Source: Torulaspora globosa (lineage: Eukaryota > Ascomycota > Saccharomycetes > Saccharomycetales > Saccharomycetaceae). From it: a stretch of DNA of 64,000 bases. The stretch spans positions 806,001 through 870,000 of the forward strand of contig NC_050732.1 of NCBI RefSeq assembly GCF_014133895.1, read 5' to 3'. The notes below the pieces were generated by a model. It did no database searches. It was given only the letters and a program-made list of their open reading frames with translations, and was not told the origin of the DNA. The position numbers and the translations under genes were made by a program. Below are positions 8,941 through 19,566 of this stretch, one piece after another (the stretch's first letter is position 1; every line of letters starts with the position of its first letter).

Positions 8941-11502
8941 ATGGACGATGACAAGTTGCTGGCGATCCTGGAGAGCAGCCAGGAAGGGGAGGAACGGGGA
9001 CTAGGGCCGGAGGAGCGCGATCCGGCGGAAACTTTGGGCCGGCTGAGCGACGATGCGCTCATCGAGTACATGACGAATTTGTCGCAGGGCGCGAGGAAGG
9101 ACTTCACTAGAGAAGAGTACTTTAGGGATAAGGAGATCAAACAACGTGAGCGAGATGAAGCTACGAGGGCAGGGCTCGGACGGGCGAATGCTCCGATATT
9201 TGCCGGGTGTACTATATACATCAATGGATACACGAAACCTGGCAGACTGCAGTTGCATGAGATGATTGTGTCGTATGGCGGGAAATTCCAACACTACCTT
9301 TTGGCCAAGAAGAAAGTCACACACATAGTGGCGACGAATCTGCCGCTGAAGAAGAGGCTGGAGTTTCGCAACTACAGGGTGGTGCGGCCGGAGTGGATCA
9401 CGGAGTCAATCGAGCAGCAGAAGTTGCTGCCGTGGCAGGATTATGCGTTGTCGTGGGACCAGGAGCAGCGGAGTCTGCAGCTGAAAGTAGCCAGCGCTCC
9501 CGTAAGCAGTGCGGTTGATTGCAAGGATCCGAATTTCCTGAAAACTTTTTTTGAGAACTCGCGGTTGCATCATCTTTCCAATTGGAAGGCTGACCTGCGA
9601 TCGCGCTTTCTGTCTGAGGGGTTCAACAAGCCGTCTCCCGGCGACGCTCTCTCGATCTTCCATATTGATTTTGACTGCTTTTTCGCCACTGTAGCTGCGC
9701 TTGGTTGCGAGAGCTGCGACATCAATAGGGACCCCATAGTTGTCTGCCACGGTTCGAAGAGCTCCGATATAGCAAGTTGCAACTACGTTGCTAGAAAGTA
9801 CGGTATCAGGAACGGTATGTGGGTTTCCAGAGCCAAGTCCCTCTTACCTCCTGGCGTCGAGCTGGTTTCGCTGCCGTACAACTTCAAAGAGATCGAGGAG
9901 AAATCCAAAATCTTTTACACTGTGCTGAAGGAGTACAAGATCAAATTTGACCTCATCTTGCCCATCTCAATAGACGAGGCCGTCTGTGTTGTGATCGACC
10001 ACCACACTCCGCATCCGATAGACCGCGATGAGATTTGTAGGGAGTTGCGCTCGGAAATTTGGAAGAGGACGGGAGGCTGTACGGTTAGTATTGGCTGCTC
10101 GAATACTCTTGTTCTGGCGAGGCTGAATTTAAAAATTGCTAAGCCAAATGGTTACCATATTTTGACGCAGCAGCAACTGGTTGAGAATGAAGCGGATTGG
10201 CACTCTTATCTTGGCAAGTTCCAGATCGATGACTTGCCGGGGATCGGGTACTCTATCGTTTCCAAGCTAAGAAGTCTACGTCAGCACCTGAATAACCTTC
10301 TCCAATTGAAACAATATTTCCATAATTCGTTGCCGTTATTGCAGAAGTGTGTTGGTAAGAAAACCGGCAGCAAGATTCTCATGTATCTTCATGGGAAGGA
10401 TGACGAGGAGAGTAGCAGAATGATTTTTGAACCGGAAAGCTTCTTTGCCCGCAAATCTTTGTCGATAGAAATCAATTGGGGGATAAGGTTCGATACTGTA
10501 CAGGAAATTGACAACTTCATTGATACTTGTGCTGATTATCTGGTGCAAAAACTACAGGAAATGAATAAAAGAACTTCTCAGATAACTCTCAAAGTGCTGC
10601 GTAGATGTGCGGACGCTCCAATAGAGCCCCCAAAGTATTTGGGCTGCGGTGAATGTGATGCACTTAGCCACAATTGCAGGCTTGGCATTCCGACCTCTGA
10701 GCTGGGGGTCATTGCGACCGAGCTGAAGAGCACTTTTAGACTACTAGGCTGTCCACCTAAAGATCTTAGGGGCGTTTCAATTCAGTTTAACAAGTTAATT
10801 GAGGTCTCCTATGATCAGAACGAAAATCAGCAGCGATTGAAATTGCCATTCCAGAAAACTTTGAATTTCGATGTTTTCGACAACCTGCCAAGCGATGTGA
10901 AGAATGACTTCTCAAAAGAACTGAAGCGGCGTAACATTGTTCTAACTAGCTCACCAAGACCTAAAACTAGCTATGCGGCAACTTATGAGGAAAAGTTCAT
11001 GGAGGAATTACCAACGCAGATACGCAATGAGGTCAAGAACGACTTGAGAATAAACCGAAAAATCACGAGAACAAAGTTGAGTGAGTTGCGAGAACAAAAC
11101 CGAAAAAAGAAGGAGTCTATCAGAAATGTGCGAGCTCATTTATTGGGTCATGAAAGCCTGTTCGAACCTATTAAATTCCAAAAGGAATCGAGGTTCAAAG
11201 ATATTTGTAGAATTGTAATGGAATGGTTCGACGCTACCTTGATAGAGGGACCCCATGAGAAGGATTTATTACTATTTGAGAATTATTTAGACAAGCTATC
11301 AGATTCCAATAGGGTTCCTTTAATTTTAAGATTTTCCAAATTGATTTCTGTTCGGCTAAACTTAAAATCTAACCAATACGGACAAGAAGCGGGATTCCAG
11401 GAATGGGAACAGTTCCTGCTGAAAAACGTAATACCTAAACTGAATAAGAACAAGCACACGTTTCAAACTGTTAGAAAGCTAGATATAGACTTCGACATTT
11501 AG
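8941..11502 (+). CDS. REV1: Deoxycytidyl transferase, Y-family translesion polymerase
   Basis: 853 residues. Rev1 inserts dCMP opposite abasic sites and damaged G, and scaffolds polymerase zeta in mutagenic bypass. Order of domains: acidic N-terminus; BRCT domain (about 83-170, APIFAGCTIYINGY to VVRPEWITESI); Y-family palm with FHIDFDCFF near residue 240 and the second catalytic motif SIDEA near 343; little-finger domain; C-terminal region (about 650-853) with ubiquitin-binding-like segments (LPSDVKNDF, LPTQIRNEVKND) and the C-terminal protein-interaction domain. The frame opens upstream only at a TTG (8926); the first ATG is 8941. It converges on pyruvate kinase with a 136-bp gap. Confidence 0.96.
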   Translation: MDDDKLLAILESSQEGEERGLGPEERDPAETLGRLSDDALIEYMTNLSQGARKDFTREEYFRDKEIKQRERDEATRAGLGRANAPIFAGCTIYINGYTKPGRLQLHEMIVSYGGKFQHYLLAKKKVTHIVATNLPLKKRLEFRNYRVVRPEWITESIEQQKLLPWQDYALSWDQEQRSLQLKVASAPVSSAVDCKDPNFLKTFFENSRLHHLSNWKADLRSRFLSEGFNKPSPGDALSIFHIDFDCFFATVAALGCESCDINRDPIVVCHGSKSSDIASCNYVARKYGIRNGMWVSRAKSLLPPGVELVSLPYNFKEIEEKSKIFYTVLKEYKIKFDLILPISIDEAVCVVIDHHTPHPIDRDEICRELRSEIWKRTGGCTVSIGCSNTLVLARLNLKIAKPNGYHILTQQQLVENEADWHSYLGKFQIDDLPGIGYSIVSKLRSLRQHLNNLLQLKQYFHNSLPLLQKCVGKKTGSKILMYLHGKDDEESSRMIFEPESFFARKSLSIEINWGIRFDTVQEIDNFIDTCADYLVQKLQEMNKRTSQITLKVLRRCADAPIEPPKYLGCGECDALSHNCRLGIPTSELGVIATELKSTFRLLGCPPKDLRGVSIQFNKLIEVSYDQNENQQRLKLPFQKTLNFDVFDNLPSDVKNDFSKELKRRNIVLTSSPRPKTSYAATYEEKFMEELPTQIRNEVKNDLRINRKITRTKLSELREQNRKKKESIRNVRAHLLGHESLFEPIKFQKESRFKDICRIVMEWFDATLIEGPHEKDLLLFENYLDKLSDSNRVPLILRFSKLISVRLNLKSNQYGQEAGFQEWEQFLLKNVIPKLNKNKHTFQTVRKLDIDFDI

Positions 11503-11638
11503 TCTATCGGCTATGTGATCTGTTCAAATTTGAAGATTCATTGTTTGTTTACTTCGCTCTATATAAAATAAACCTACCATAACGTGTAAATTTTGAAGTT
11601 CATTAAATTCCTTATTTAGATAGACCAAGGCGTTCTGT

Positions 11639-13144
11639 TTACACAACAGAGACACGTAGAGTGTTGGAGTGACCGACACCTGGCTTCAAACCTTGGATGG
11701 TGACGATGGTGTCACCTTCCTTCAAGAAACCGAAGCTCTTGGCTTGTTCAATACCGAAGTTCAAACGAGCCTCAACGTCGTCAGACCAGTCAGCCTTAGC
11801 ATCTTGAGTGTAGACGAATGGGAAGACACCTCTGTACAAGTGAGAGGATCTGGCGGTTCTTGGGTTTCTGGTAACCAAGACGATTGGGCAGTTTGGTCTG
11901 TACTTGGAAACCAATCTTGGGGTGTTACCGGAAGTAGACAAGACGATGATAGCCTTGGCGTTTTGTTCGAAGACAGCAGCAACGGAAGCAGCAGCGATGG
12001 TTTCACTGGTGGAAGTTGGCTTTGGAGTAGAGTTTCTCAAGTCATCGTAGTTTGGTAGGTAAGAGATAGCTTGTTCAGCGATGATAGCGGTGTCAGCCAT
12101 GGTGGTGACAGCGTTAATTGGGTAGTTACCCTTAGCGGTTTCACCAGACAACATGACACAGTCAGCACCGTCCAAGATAGCGTTACCGACATCAGAGACT
12201 TCGGCTCTGGTTGGTCTTGGATTGAAAGTCATGGACTCCAACATTTGGGTAGCACAGATAACTGGCTTACCGGCCAAGTTGGACTTAGCGATCAACTTCT
12301 TTTGGACAGCCAAGACTTCTGGAGCTGGGATTTCGATACCCAAATCACCTCTAGCGACCATGACGGCGTCGGTGACCTTCAAGATTTCGTCGAAGTTGTT
12401 GACACCTTGTTGGTTTTCAATCTTGACAACGATCTTGATGTCAGCACCGTCTTCACCCAAGACTTCTCTGATGGTCAAGACGTCTTGTGCAGTTCTGATG
12501 AAAGAAGCGAAGACCATGTGGACGCCGTTCTTGACACCGAATCTCAAGTCGGCCTTGTCCTTTTCGGACAAAGCTGGCAAATCGACATCGGTACCTGGCA
12601 AGTTGACACCCTTGTGAGAGCAGATCTTACCAGCGTTCATCGACTTGACCTTCAAGGTCTTGTCGTCGACGACCTCCAAAACTTCAAAAGACAAAACACC
12701 GTCGTCGACGTAGATGATCTTACCAGTGGAGATAACCTTGGTGATGTTCTTGTAGTCAATGTACATGACCTTGTCATCACAAGCCTTGGCGTACTTGTCA
12801 TCGGTGGAGAAGATCATCTCGTGGTTTGGTGGGATTGGGTAGTCGACCTCGTTGGTGGTGGTACCAGTTCTGATTTCTGGACCCTTGGTGTCCAACGCAA
12901 TGGCCAATGGTCTACCTGGGTACAATTCCTCAGACTTTCTAGCATTGTCAATGACAGATTGGTGGTATTCGTAAGAACCGTGGGAGAAGTTCATACGAAC
13001 AATGTTCAAACCGGCCTTTCTCAAAGCAACCAAGGTCTCTGGGTTGTTGGTCTTTGGACCAATGGTACCGATGATAGAGGTTCTTCTAGCAGAAGACCCT
13101 GGAGAGGTTTGCAATTGAGTTAACCAACCTATTCTGGAAGACAT
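11639..13144 (-). CDS. CDC19: Pyruvate kinase
   Basis: A 501-residue pyruvate kinase, orthologous to both S. cerevisiae CDC19 and PYK2 (a single pre-duplication gene). It converts phosphoenolpyruvate and ADP to pyruvate and ATP in the cytosol. Signatures: [16 protein letters not shown], the active-site segment [13 protein letters not shown] with its catalytic Lys, the GDLGIEIP motif and [14 protein letters not shown] in the C-domain (fructose-1,6-bisphosphate site region). Codon use is strongly biased, as expected for a very highly expressed gene. The frame extends 38 codons upstream without a plausible start; the ATG at 13144 gives the family N-terminus. Confidence 0.97.
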   Translation of the reverse strand: MSSRIGWLTQLQTSPGSSARRTSIIGTIGPKTNNPETLVALRKAGLNIVRMNFSHGSYEYHQSVIDNARKSEELYPGRPLAIALDTKGPEIRTGTTTNEVDYPIPPNHEMIFSTDDKYAKACDDKVMYIDYKNITKVISTGKIIYVDDGVLSFEVLEVVDDKTLKVKSMNAGKICSHKGVNLPGTDVDLPALSEKDKADLRFGVKNGVHMVFASFIRTAQDVLTIREVLGEDGADIKIVVKIENQQGVNNFDEILKVTDAVMVARGDLGIEIPAPEVLAVQKKLIAKSNLAGKPVICATQMLESMTFNPRPTRAEVSDVGNAILDGADCVMLSGETAKGNYPINAVTTMADTAIIAEQAISYLPNYDDLRNSTPKPTSTSETIAAASVAAVFEQNAKAIIVLSTSGNTPRLVSKYRPNCPIVLVTRNPRTARSSHLYRGVFPFVYTQDAKADWSDDVEARLNFGIEQAKSFGFLKEGDTIVTIQGLKPGVGHSNTLRVSVV

Positions 13145-13887
13145 TATAGCTATGTTTTGGAGAAGTAATCTATTGAAATCAACAAAGAATTCCTTACCGA
13201 GATTAAAATAAATTGCAACAAGAAACACTAAGTCCAAATAAATCCCAACGAGAGACAACTAATATGGGACCTATACCAATTTTCCAAACCTTTTATAGCG
13301 AAACTGACGAGCGATAATATTCAACTCCAGCAACCTAACAGAAATCGTCGGGTATGAAGTGAGTGAAAAACGAATGTCAACCCAATGGTGCCAATGCTAC
13401 CGCAGCGTGTTTTGATGCAGACAACCTGTTATTCTAAATGGAGTAAAAGAAAGGTCTTCATCGCTCGCTGGACAGTACTACCTTGAAGAGAGTTAACCGA
13501 CTAAACTGGCCTGACGATCTGTCTTTCTCTTGACACGACATGCGTTTGGTGCAGCAAGAGCACAGACATCAGCCGGGCCCACTGCGTAGGCGATGGCTAC
13601 GAGATTAGAGTAGCACGATCCTGATCAGCTCGTCGTTTACAGCGGAAACGGCTTGGTGGTGGTCCTGTAGATAATTTTCAAGCCTTTCGGCTTCCTGTAT
13701 GCGTTGGATTTTAGAGGAAGCTGACTTTTAGAGGAAGCTGCTGATCTGCAGTGAGGGTGCGTGGGTTTAATTTGGAGAGGTACTGGTTATCACTTGCCAC
13801 GGGGACGGAAATTGTTGAAGTGAACTTCTCTGTGTTTACAATAGAATATGATCTGTCGTTTGTACGAATATATGTAACTTGGAGTAT
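13145..13887 (-). promoter_or_regulatory. Pyruvate kinase promoter region
   Basis: 743 bp between the pyruvate kinase start and the PUT4 stop, so all of it can serve pyruvate kinase. A TATAAAAG box reads on the minus strand at 13290-13297, ~150 bp upstream of the ATG. A distal upstream activating element sits near 13710-13769. No coding sequence is evident. Confidence 0.7.
13710..13769 (-). promoter_or_regulatory. Rap1/Gcr1-type upstream activating sequence of pyruvate kinase
   Basis: On the minus strand, 13757-13769 reads AAACCCACGCACC, a perfect fit to the Rap1 consensus RMACCCANNCAYY. Two CTTCC Gcr1 cores (plus-strand GGAAG near 13717 and 13735) lie 20-40 bp away inside a short tandem duplication (TTTTAGAGGAAGCTG twice). 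The Rap1 site is ~615-625 bp upstream of the ATG. From memory the S. cerevisiae PYK1 element lies at a very similar distance. Motif match is seen; function is inferred. Confidence 0.65.
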
Positions 13888-15633
13888 CTACAGGAGAACG
13901 TCCATAAATTTCGCGAAGCGTCCTTTGGGCAGTTGTCTTTGCTCGTCTAATATTCTTGTCTTTTCTTCAATTTCCGCTAGGCCAGTCACTACGTCGATTT
14001 CTTCGACGGAATACCACCACTTCTTAAGGTTTCTTGTGTAGATCTTGTGACCTATCCACAAGAGTAGGAATAATGGCAAGGTAATGTACGCGGCAACGAA
14101 ATCGGCAGCGTTCCAGAACTTTGGAATGAAGATCGCGTAGCCGTTGGTGAAGATGACCAGAGTGACGACGAAGAGAGACCACCACACCAAGTATTTCTGA
14201 CCCCATGGGGCGTACGGTAGTCTGTCTTCGAGACCGTTGTATTTGATGGCCTTGCGGAATCTGAGATAAGCGACCATGCCGCAATCCCAGCCGATGAAGC
14301 CCGAAATGGTGCTGATGTTTGTGAACCAGTTGAAGACACTTGCGGTTGAGGAAGAGACGTTCAAATATGCCAAACATGAGATCAACCCAGTAAGGGAGAC
14401 CGCCACCCATGGGACTCCAAATCTGTTAATCTTGCCGAGAATCTTGGGTGCTTGTCCGTTGGCCGCCATGGTGGCTAATGTTCTGGAACTGGCAAAAGTA
14501 AATGCGTTACCTGCGGACCACGCACTGGTTAGGATGCAGGCGTTGATGATGTGTGGCAGGACTTTGATGCCTGCGTTCTGGATTCCAATGACAAAAGGGG
14601 ATGAACCGGCGCCCGGTTTGCCGGCCTCTAGTGCCGAGGCCAAGACGGGATCGTTATAAGCAACGATCACGCTGATCGAAAGAGCGCCTAGGATGTAGAA
14701 AAAGATTAATCTCCAGACGAATCTGCGAGAAGCCCTCGCGATGTTCCTTCTTTGGTCGCGACACTCGGTGCTGGCCAAAGCCACCAATTCGGGACCTAGA
14801 ATGAACGCAAATGCACCCTTAATTATACCAGTGTAGATGTCCAGGAAGTTACCCAAGTTGCCTCCAGTAATATGGTGAGCAAACCCGCCAGGGTTTTTCC
14901 AATAGCGGAACCCAAGCCTATCATGGTTTGGGCCGCCGCCCCAGAAGAGAATGAATGACAGGATAATTAGACCGATAATACAAAGCACTTTAATCGATGC
15001 AAACCAAAATTCAGTCTCACCAAAGTACTTGACAGCGGACAGGTTAAGACCTATGCAGACGACTAGGAAAATGGTTATCCACGCTCCGGTGGGAACAGCA
15101 TCGGTCCAATATGTGACGACACCGGACGCTGCCGTACACTCTGCGGCCACAAGGATAACGTAGCAGTAGAAGTAGTTCCACCCAGTGGCAAAGCTTAGAG
15201 ACGGATCGACGTACCGACCCACTAGATGCGCAACTGAACCTGCAGAATCACTGCCATCTCCGGGCAGATAACAGACCATTTCACCAAAAGAATTCATGAT
15301 CGGATAAAGCACAGTCGATATTATGACGTATGAAATGAATAAACCCGCTGGACCACATTCATGCAACGTACTACTCGTTCCGACAAACAGCCCGGTACCA
15401 ATGGCACCACCCAACGCAATCAATTGAATATGACGCGCCGAAAGACCCTGCTTCAGCCGATGCTGTTTATCATCACGACCTTGAGAACCAACACTTGTTT
15501 CCTTGCCGGAAGATCCCTGAGCCGACAGCGACTCTAAATCAATCTCAACAACTTGCCCAGCTTTCTTATCGAAAAGACCATTACCACTGCCACTTTCTAC
15601 AGCCTCTTTCTCTTTGTCTCGTTTGGCAAACAT
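13888..15633 (-). CDS. PUT4: High-affinity proline permease (YAT-family amino acid transporter)
   Basis: A 581-residue amino acid-polyamine-organocation permease with about 12 hydrophobic segments, assigned to PUT4 because it lies between pyruvate kinase and CIN1, as in the S. cerevisiae order. TM1 carries the family signature GGAIGTGLFVG; TM6-8 carry FAFILGPELVALASTECRDQRRNI. The N-terminal ~90 residues are a hydrophilic cytosolic tail with Lys residues, and the C-terminal tail (EEIDVVTGLAEIEEK) is the usual site of ubiquitin-linked endocytosis control. Substrate specificity cannot be read from sequence alone. Its 5' flank has GATAAG elements, in line with nitrogen-catabolite control. Confidence 0.88.
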   Translation of the reverse strand: MFAKRDKEKEAVESGSGNGLFDKKAGQVVEIDLESLSAQGSSGKETSVGSQGRDDKQHRLKQGLSARHIQLIALGGAIGTGLFVGTSSTLHECGPAGLFISYVIISTVLYPIMNSFGEMVCYLPGDGSDSAGSVAHLVGRYVDPSLSFATGWNYFYCYVILVAAECTAASGVVTYWTDAVPTGAWITIFLVVCIGLNLSAVKYFGETEFWFASIKVLCIIGLIILSFILFWGGGPNHDRLGFRYWKNPGGFAHHITGGNLGNFLDIYTGIIKGAFAFILGPELVALASTECRDQRRNIARASRRFVWRLIFFYILGALSISVIVAYNDPVLASALEAGKPGAGSSPFVIGIQNAGIKVLPHIINACILTSAWSAGNAFTFASSRTLATMAANGQAPKILGKINRFGVPWVAVSLTGLISCLAYLNVSSSTASVFNWFTNISTISGFIGWDCGMVAYLRFRKAIKYNGLEDRLPYAPWGQKYLVWWSLFVVTLVIFTNGYAIFIPKFWNAADFVAAYITLPLFLLLWIGHKIYTRNLKKWWYSVEEIDVVTGLAEIEEKTRILDEQRQLPKGRFAKFMDVLL

Positions 15634-16450
15634 CTTGTCCCCAACTGTTTATTAATCTTGTGATACCTATGGACAGGTAACAGTAGAAAACCTCGCCAGG
15701 AGGCAAAACCACTCCAATTAGTACACCTTATGTACCATTCCCTGAGCACAAAAAATGGCCAATCTCAATCCCATCCCCAAGTCATTCTCCACTCAAAGAA
15801 ACACTCATTAATCTGCACAGCAACGATACGTCCTCCTGGGAACAAGTCACCTACGGTACCTGCAGTAGGAAGCAAGGCGCTCGATTCAATGAAGGCTCAT
15901 CTAGTCATCCCGATATCTGTGACAAACTATAACTTCACCAACCGAAACAACAAAGTTATCTCTCCCTGCGATGCCGCTCTGTATACTTGATCATTCGTCA
16001 AGGGTCGAGAACAGGCTTCTAAGAACACTCCTGATAAGGAACTCCGTACTGAGAACCCGCCATATTAATCTACATCTCTTTTTCGCTGCAACCATCTCGC
16101 CGCTTAGCACTACACAGAGCAATTGCACTTTAACTATGGGAATTCGTACCCGATAAACAGTGGTTTTTCGCCTTCGATAAGGCATTTATCGTGAGAAACG
16201 ATACCATGGACGGAACTCGTTTCCCGCCTCGGCCCGCCTGTCCCGAGAAAAAGAAAGAAAATTGTTTGAAACCACGTGACCTCGGAAAAACTTTTTTCCG
16301 GTGCCTGTGGCCGGATAAATTTCGGGAAAACTATATTCCTTGACCCCGCGATGCTTCTCAGAAAGCGTTGCTGTATTCTAAAGCATCTCATGTCTGGAAG
16401 TAAAGATAATAAGCGATGAATAGGTTCGTTTGATGGTGAGGTCTTAAAAT
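15634..16450. promoter_or_regulatory. PUT4-CIN1 divergent intergenic region with GATA and CGG-N10-CCG sites
   Basis: 817 bp. GATAA/GATAAG cores occur at 16033-16038, 16152-16156 and 16176-16181, with reverse copies at 15956-15960 and 16186-16190, suiting Gln3/Gat1-type nitrogen control of PUT4. Two CGG-N10-CCG elements lie at 16211-16226 and 16230-16245. A CACGTG sits at 16273-16278. A GC-rich CGG/CCG-dense patch covers 16205-16330. Confidence 0.6.
16211..16245. promoter_or_regulatory. Tandem CGG-N10-CCG elements (Put3-type)
   Basis: Two non-overlapping inverted CGG half-site pairs, each with exactly 10 bases between: 16211-16226 and 16230-16245, spaced 19 bp centre to centre. CGG-N10-CCG is the known recognition pattern of the proline-pathway Zn2Cys6 activator Put3. 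The block is ~580 bp from the PUT4 start and ~205 bp from CIN1. The pattern is seen; the Put3 link is inferred. Confidence 0.5.
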
Positions 16451-19400
16451 ATGTACGATGAACCGGTAGATGTTTTGTTAAGACAGATCGACTATGGAAT
16501 AGAGAGCATATCAGCGGTCAGTGTTGAATCGCTATTGAAGCGGATCGACGCTTTTCAACAGGATCCAAGTAAGTTGGAATCTGATGGGAGGTTGTCTCGC
16601 TACGTCAAAACTGTAGTCAGAGACTTTTTCGTCCTGGATCGGGAGGCTCAATTGCGGAGGTGCAGGATTTTTTACAATTTATGCAAGGTGGTAAAGTGGA
16701 AAAAAGTCGTGGTCAATCTACCTACGAATGTTTTTCTGTTGTCGGGATTGCTTGCTGAGCTGAAGAAAAAGGATGGCGGTTGGTTTCGTCCATATTTGTT
16801 ACTGTCATGGGTATACATCCTTACGCTGTCGCCGTTCAAGTTTAATGAGTTCTATGATGAAATACATGCGGCAATGGATAGTTATCGAGGGCTGCAAATT
16901 TTGAAAACTATCATTGCCCATATCCATTCTCAGCTGCTTCTGAAAAACGTTGAACTTCTTGATAAAGAAATCCAAGAACTGGATCCACTCACGCTGAACT
17001 ACCTGTTGAAAACACTTAAGCCAAACGATCCTGTAATAAACGAGTCCGTTTTAATCCAATTGAATTCTATAGACCTCAAGGACGATGAACTGACGACGCT
17101 CAAAGTGCTGCCGAAGCTCTTCAGGATAAACATTGCGCACGAAAACTGGGAAGCGGCAGAAGATATCATTTCCTTCTACTTTTCCCATTTGAATAGCCGT
17201 TTTACCGACTATAGATTTGCGCTGGCGCATTCTTTTTTTAAAGTGCTTTCTGCACTAATTGAGGATACTGAAGATACTGATACTGCCTTGGAGCTGATTG
17301 AGACCTGTATTAATCAAATCAGAGTTTCCTTCCGAGAAACCGCGGCAGCCCTGGTTGATCACGACTTGCTTCATACAAATTTATTGATTATAGCCGAAAT
17401 GTCGAGAGTAATATCGGTCTCTTGGCCCCATCTTCTAGAAGTTATAGCGGAGGAGATCATCCCCTTTGCATCTAAGTTTGAGCAAGTCAAGATGAATGAG
17501 ATCAAGGGATCCCAAGTAAAGGATGCTTCGAACTACATTTGCTGGTCATTGGCGAGGTCAACTAGACTTCCAAGAGTAAAGTTATCCAGAGATGTCATGA
17601 GAACCATCTTTTTGAATTTACTAATGTGTTCCGTCTTCGACAGAGACTTGGTGGTTCGTAGATCTGCCAATGCGGCCCTCCAAGAAGTTTTAGGCAGATG
17701 TCTCGCTTCATCGAAAATGTTGGATAATGAGACCGTCATTAAGCTGATCGAATTACCCATCCTCAATTTGGTCGAATCGTATACAGAGAATACTAGCAGA
17801 ATATATCAAATTTTCACAAGGAAGCAGATCTATGAACCGTACGTCCACTTCTTATTAGATTGGCTGATCGAAGCATGCCTTGTTGAAACCAACGATCTCC
17901 ATATCGTCAAACTAATGGTACAGGCCCTGTCCTTGTTGCTGAAGAATAACCCATCCGCAACCCCAATCATAAAACCTAAGCTGGAAAAATTGATCGCATC
18001 TACTCCATCGAATGAGCCTTATATCGCATCCAGAGTCCTTCTGCTGCTGGTCACATTAGAGACAGAAAAGATTCTAACGACACACAACATGAATGTGATT
18101 CCCGAGATGAAAAACTATTACCAAAATAGTCTGGAATCTGTTAAGATTGAGCAGAAAATTCATGAGAGTGACCATGAAGAACATTTCAAATTTATGGTGA
18201 TATTACGATACTGGAATTTCGCTCTCAAGAGGAAGCCTGAGCTAATACTTGATAGGACTGGAATAAGCGTTTGTTTTCACATAGTTAGAATGATTCCAGA
18301 AAGGAGCTCTGAATTGAAACTTCTTTTTGGCGACCTCATTGCTTCTCTCTCAAAGAGCTCCAAGAACTTCGCGCAACCGGAGGATGAAGCACTCTTCTGG
18401 GCCAGCTTCGAAAAGTTCATTAGATTTAATAATTCAGTCGTTTGCTCAGCAGTGCCGAGGTTACCTCCTCATAGATTTCAGGTTATCTTTAACAATCTAT
18501 TATCTGTTATGGATTGCCAAAGAAAAGCAGATCTCTTGAGGACTTTAAATGATAATCTACCACAACTGATAGATGTTACGGAGGCCAAGATACTTCAAAC
18601 TGTTGTACAGCTTTTAAATGATTACACTGTCACCCAGCAAGGCGATGTCGGGAGGCTCGTTCGAATCGGTGCAGCAAAGATCATTGCTCGCCACAGAGAT
18701 CTTTTCATGAATTCTAAAGCATCCAATGTGGCCAGTGACGCCATTGCAAATCTGCTGAGATTAAGCGGTGAGCAGGTTACAGATCTGAGATTAATTTGTT
18801 TCTCGACGCTTTGTAAGGCCTTTGATTATGAGACAAAACTTAGTGACAAAGATCTTAATTACCGATTGCTCGAATTCAATCACAGATTTTTTAGAAGTGA
18901 ATGCATCGACTTTTGGAAAGGCTTTATGATTACTGGAGGTGCTATACATTTTACAGATTCACAGGTGGTCGATGCGATTGATGCGTTCTTGCATTATTAT
19001 AACCAGTTGCCCACCAATCAAGAACGGTTAGCCTTATGTAATTCCTTGGTCCGGATCATACCTTCTGCCAAGCAGATTAATGAAGTGCGGAATTCGCCTT
19101 CCAGGAAATTATGGGGCATGATGGAACAAGATATCGTGAAATTGACGGTGAATTATCTGAACTTTTGGAAAAGACTTTTCGAATCTGGTTTAGTTTTAGA
19201 TCGAGAATTCAATTTCTTTGGATTTTATGCTAAAATTCACAATCTGAATCTCATCAATGGTAATAGTCTATTAAAATCACTAACGACACAGCTGCTACCG
19301 TATCTCATTTCATCACAAACCGCTGCTACTGGTCAAATTGACAAAATATTTACGAATAACATCATAAGCCGTTTATTGTCGTTGGCTCAAAGGGAGATTC

Positions 19401-19564
19401 CTTTTAAGAAACGCGAACTTTCTGGGATTCAGAAGGATTCACTGCAAGCACTGGCCCAAATCTATCTCGAGAGCGAGTCTTTCGAGCGCTTAGAAGTATT
19501 AATGCAGGCTAGCCTGACAAATGATTCGATTCTTGGCCTCTCAGAGGCACAATTAACTTTATAG
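16451..19564 (+). CDS. CIN1: Tubulin folding cofactor D
   Basis: A 1037-residue alpha-helical HEAT/ARM-repeat protein, close to the 1014 residues of S. cerevisiae Cin1. Cofactor D binds beta-tubulin and, with Pac2, Cin2 and Cin4, assembles and disassembles alpha/beta-tubulin dimers. The N-terminal conserved area contains WFRPYLLLSWVYILTLSPF, and a central segment has DRDLVVRRSANAALQEVLGR, typical of the cofactor D HEAT core. Otherwise the protein diverges quickly, as this family does. The TAG stop ends only 2 bp before the MNE1 stop on the other strand, so the mature 3' UTRs must overlap. Confidence 0.92.
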   Translation: MYDEPVDVLLRQIDYGIESISAVSVESLLKRIDAFQQDPSKLESDGRLSRYVKTVVRDFFVLDREAQLRRCRIFYNLCKVVKWKKVVVNLPTNVFLLSGLLAELKKKDGGWFRPYLLLSWVYILTLSPFKFNEFYDEIHAAMDSYRGLQILKTIIAHIHSQLLLKNVELLDKEIQELDPLTLNYLLKTLKPNDPVINESVLIQLNSIDLKDDELTTLKVLPKLFRINIAHENWEAAEDIISFYFSHLNSRFTDYRFALAHSFFKVLSALIEDTEDTDTALELIETCINQIRVSFRETAAALVDHDLLHTNLLIIAEMSRVISVSWPHLLEVIAEEIIPFASKFEQVKMNEIKGSQVKDASNYICWSLARSTRLPRVKLSRDVMRTIFLNLLMCSVFDRDLVVRRSANAALQEVLGRCLASSKMLDNETVIKLIELPILNLVESYTENTSRIYQIFTRKQIYEPYVHFLLDWLIEACLVETNDLHIVKLMVQALSLLLKNNPSATPIIKPKLEKLIASTPSNEPYIASRVLLLLVTLETEKILTTHNMNVIPEMKNYYQNSLESVKIEQKIHESDHEEHFKFMVILRYWNFALKRKPELILDRTGISVCFHIVRMIPERSSELKLLFGDLIASLSKSSKNFAQPEDEALFWASFEKFIRFNNSVVCSAVPRLPPHRFQVIFNNLLSVMDCQRKADLLRTLNDNLPQLIDVTEAKILQTVVQLLNDYTVTQQGDVGRLVRIGAAKIIARHRDLFMNSKASNVASDAIANLLRLSGEQVTDLRLICFSTLCKAFDYETKLSDKDLNYRLLEFNHRFFRSECIDFWKGFMITGGAIHFTDSQVVDAIDAFLHYYNQLPTNQERLALCNSLVRIIPSAKQINEVRNSPSRKLWGMMEQDIVKLTVNYLNFWKRLFESGLVLDREFNFFGFYAKIHNLNLINGNSLLKSLTTQLLPYLISSQTAATGQIDKIFTNNIISRLLSLAQREIPFKKRELSGIQKDSLQALAQIYLESESFERLEVLMQASLTNDSILGLSEAQLTL

Positions 19565-19566
19565 AT

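Noticed and set aside
12071..13123. 350-residue plus-strand frame antisense to pyruvate kinase
   Set aside because: Shadow of a strongly codon-biased gene; repeated VD/VDD/LV composition typical of antisense to highly expressed yeast genes.
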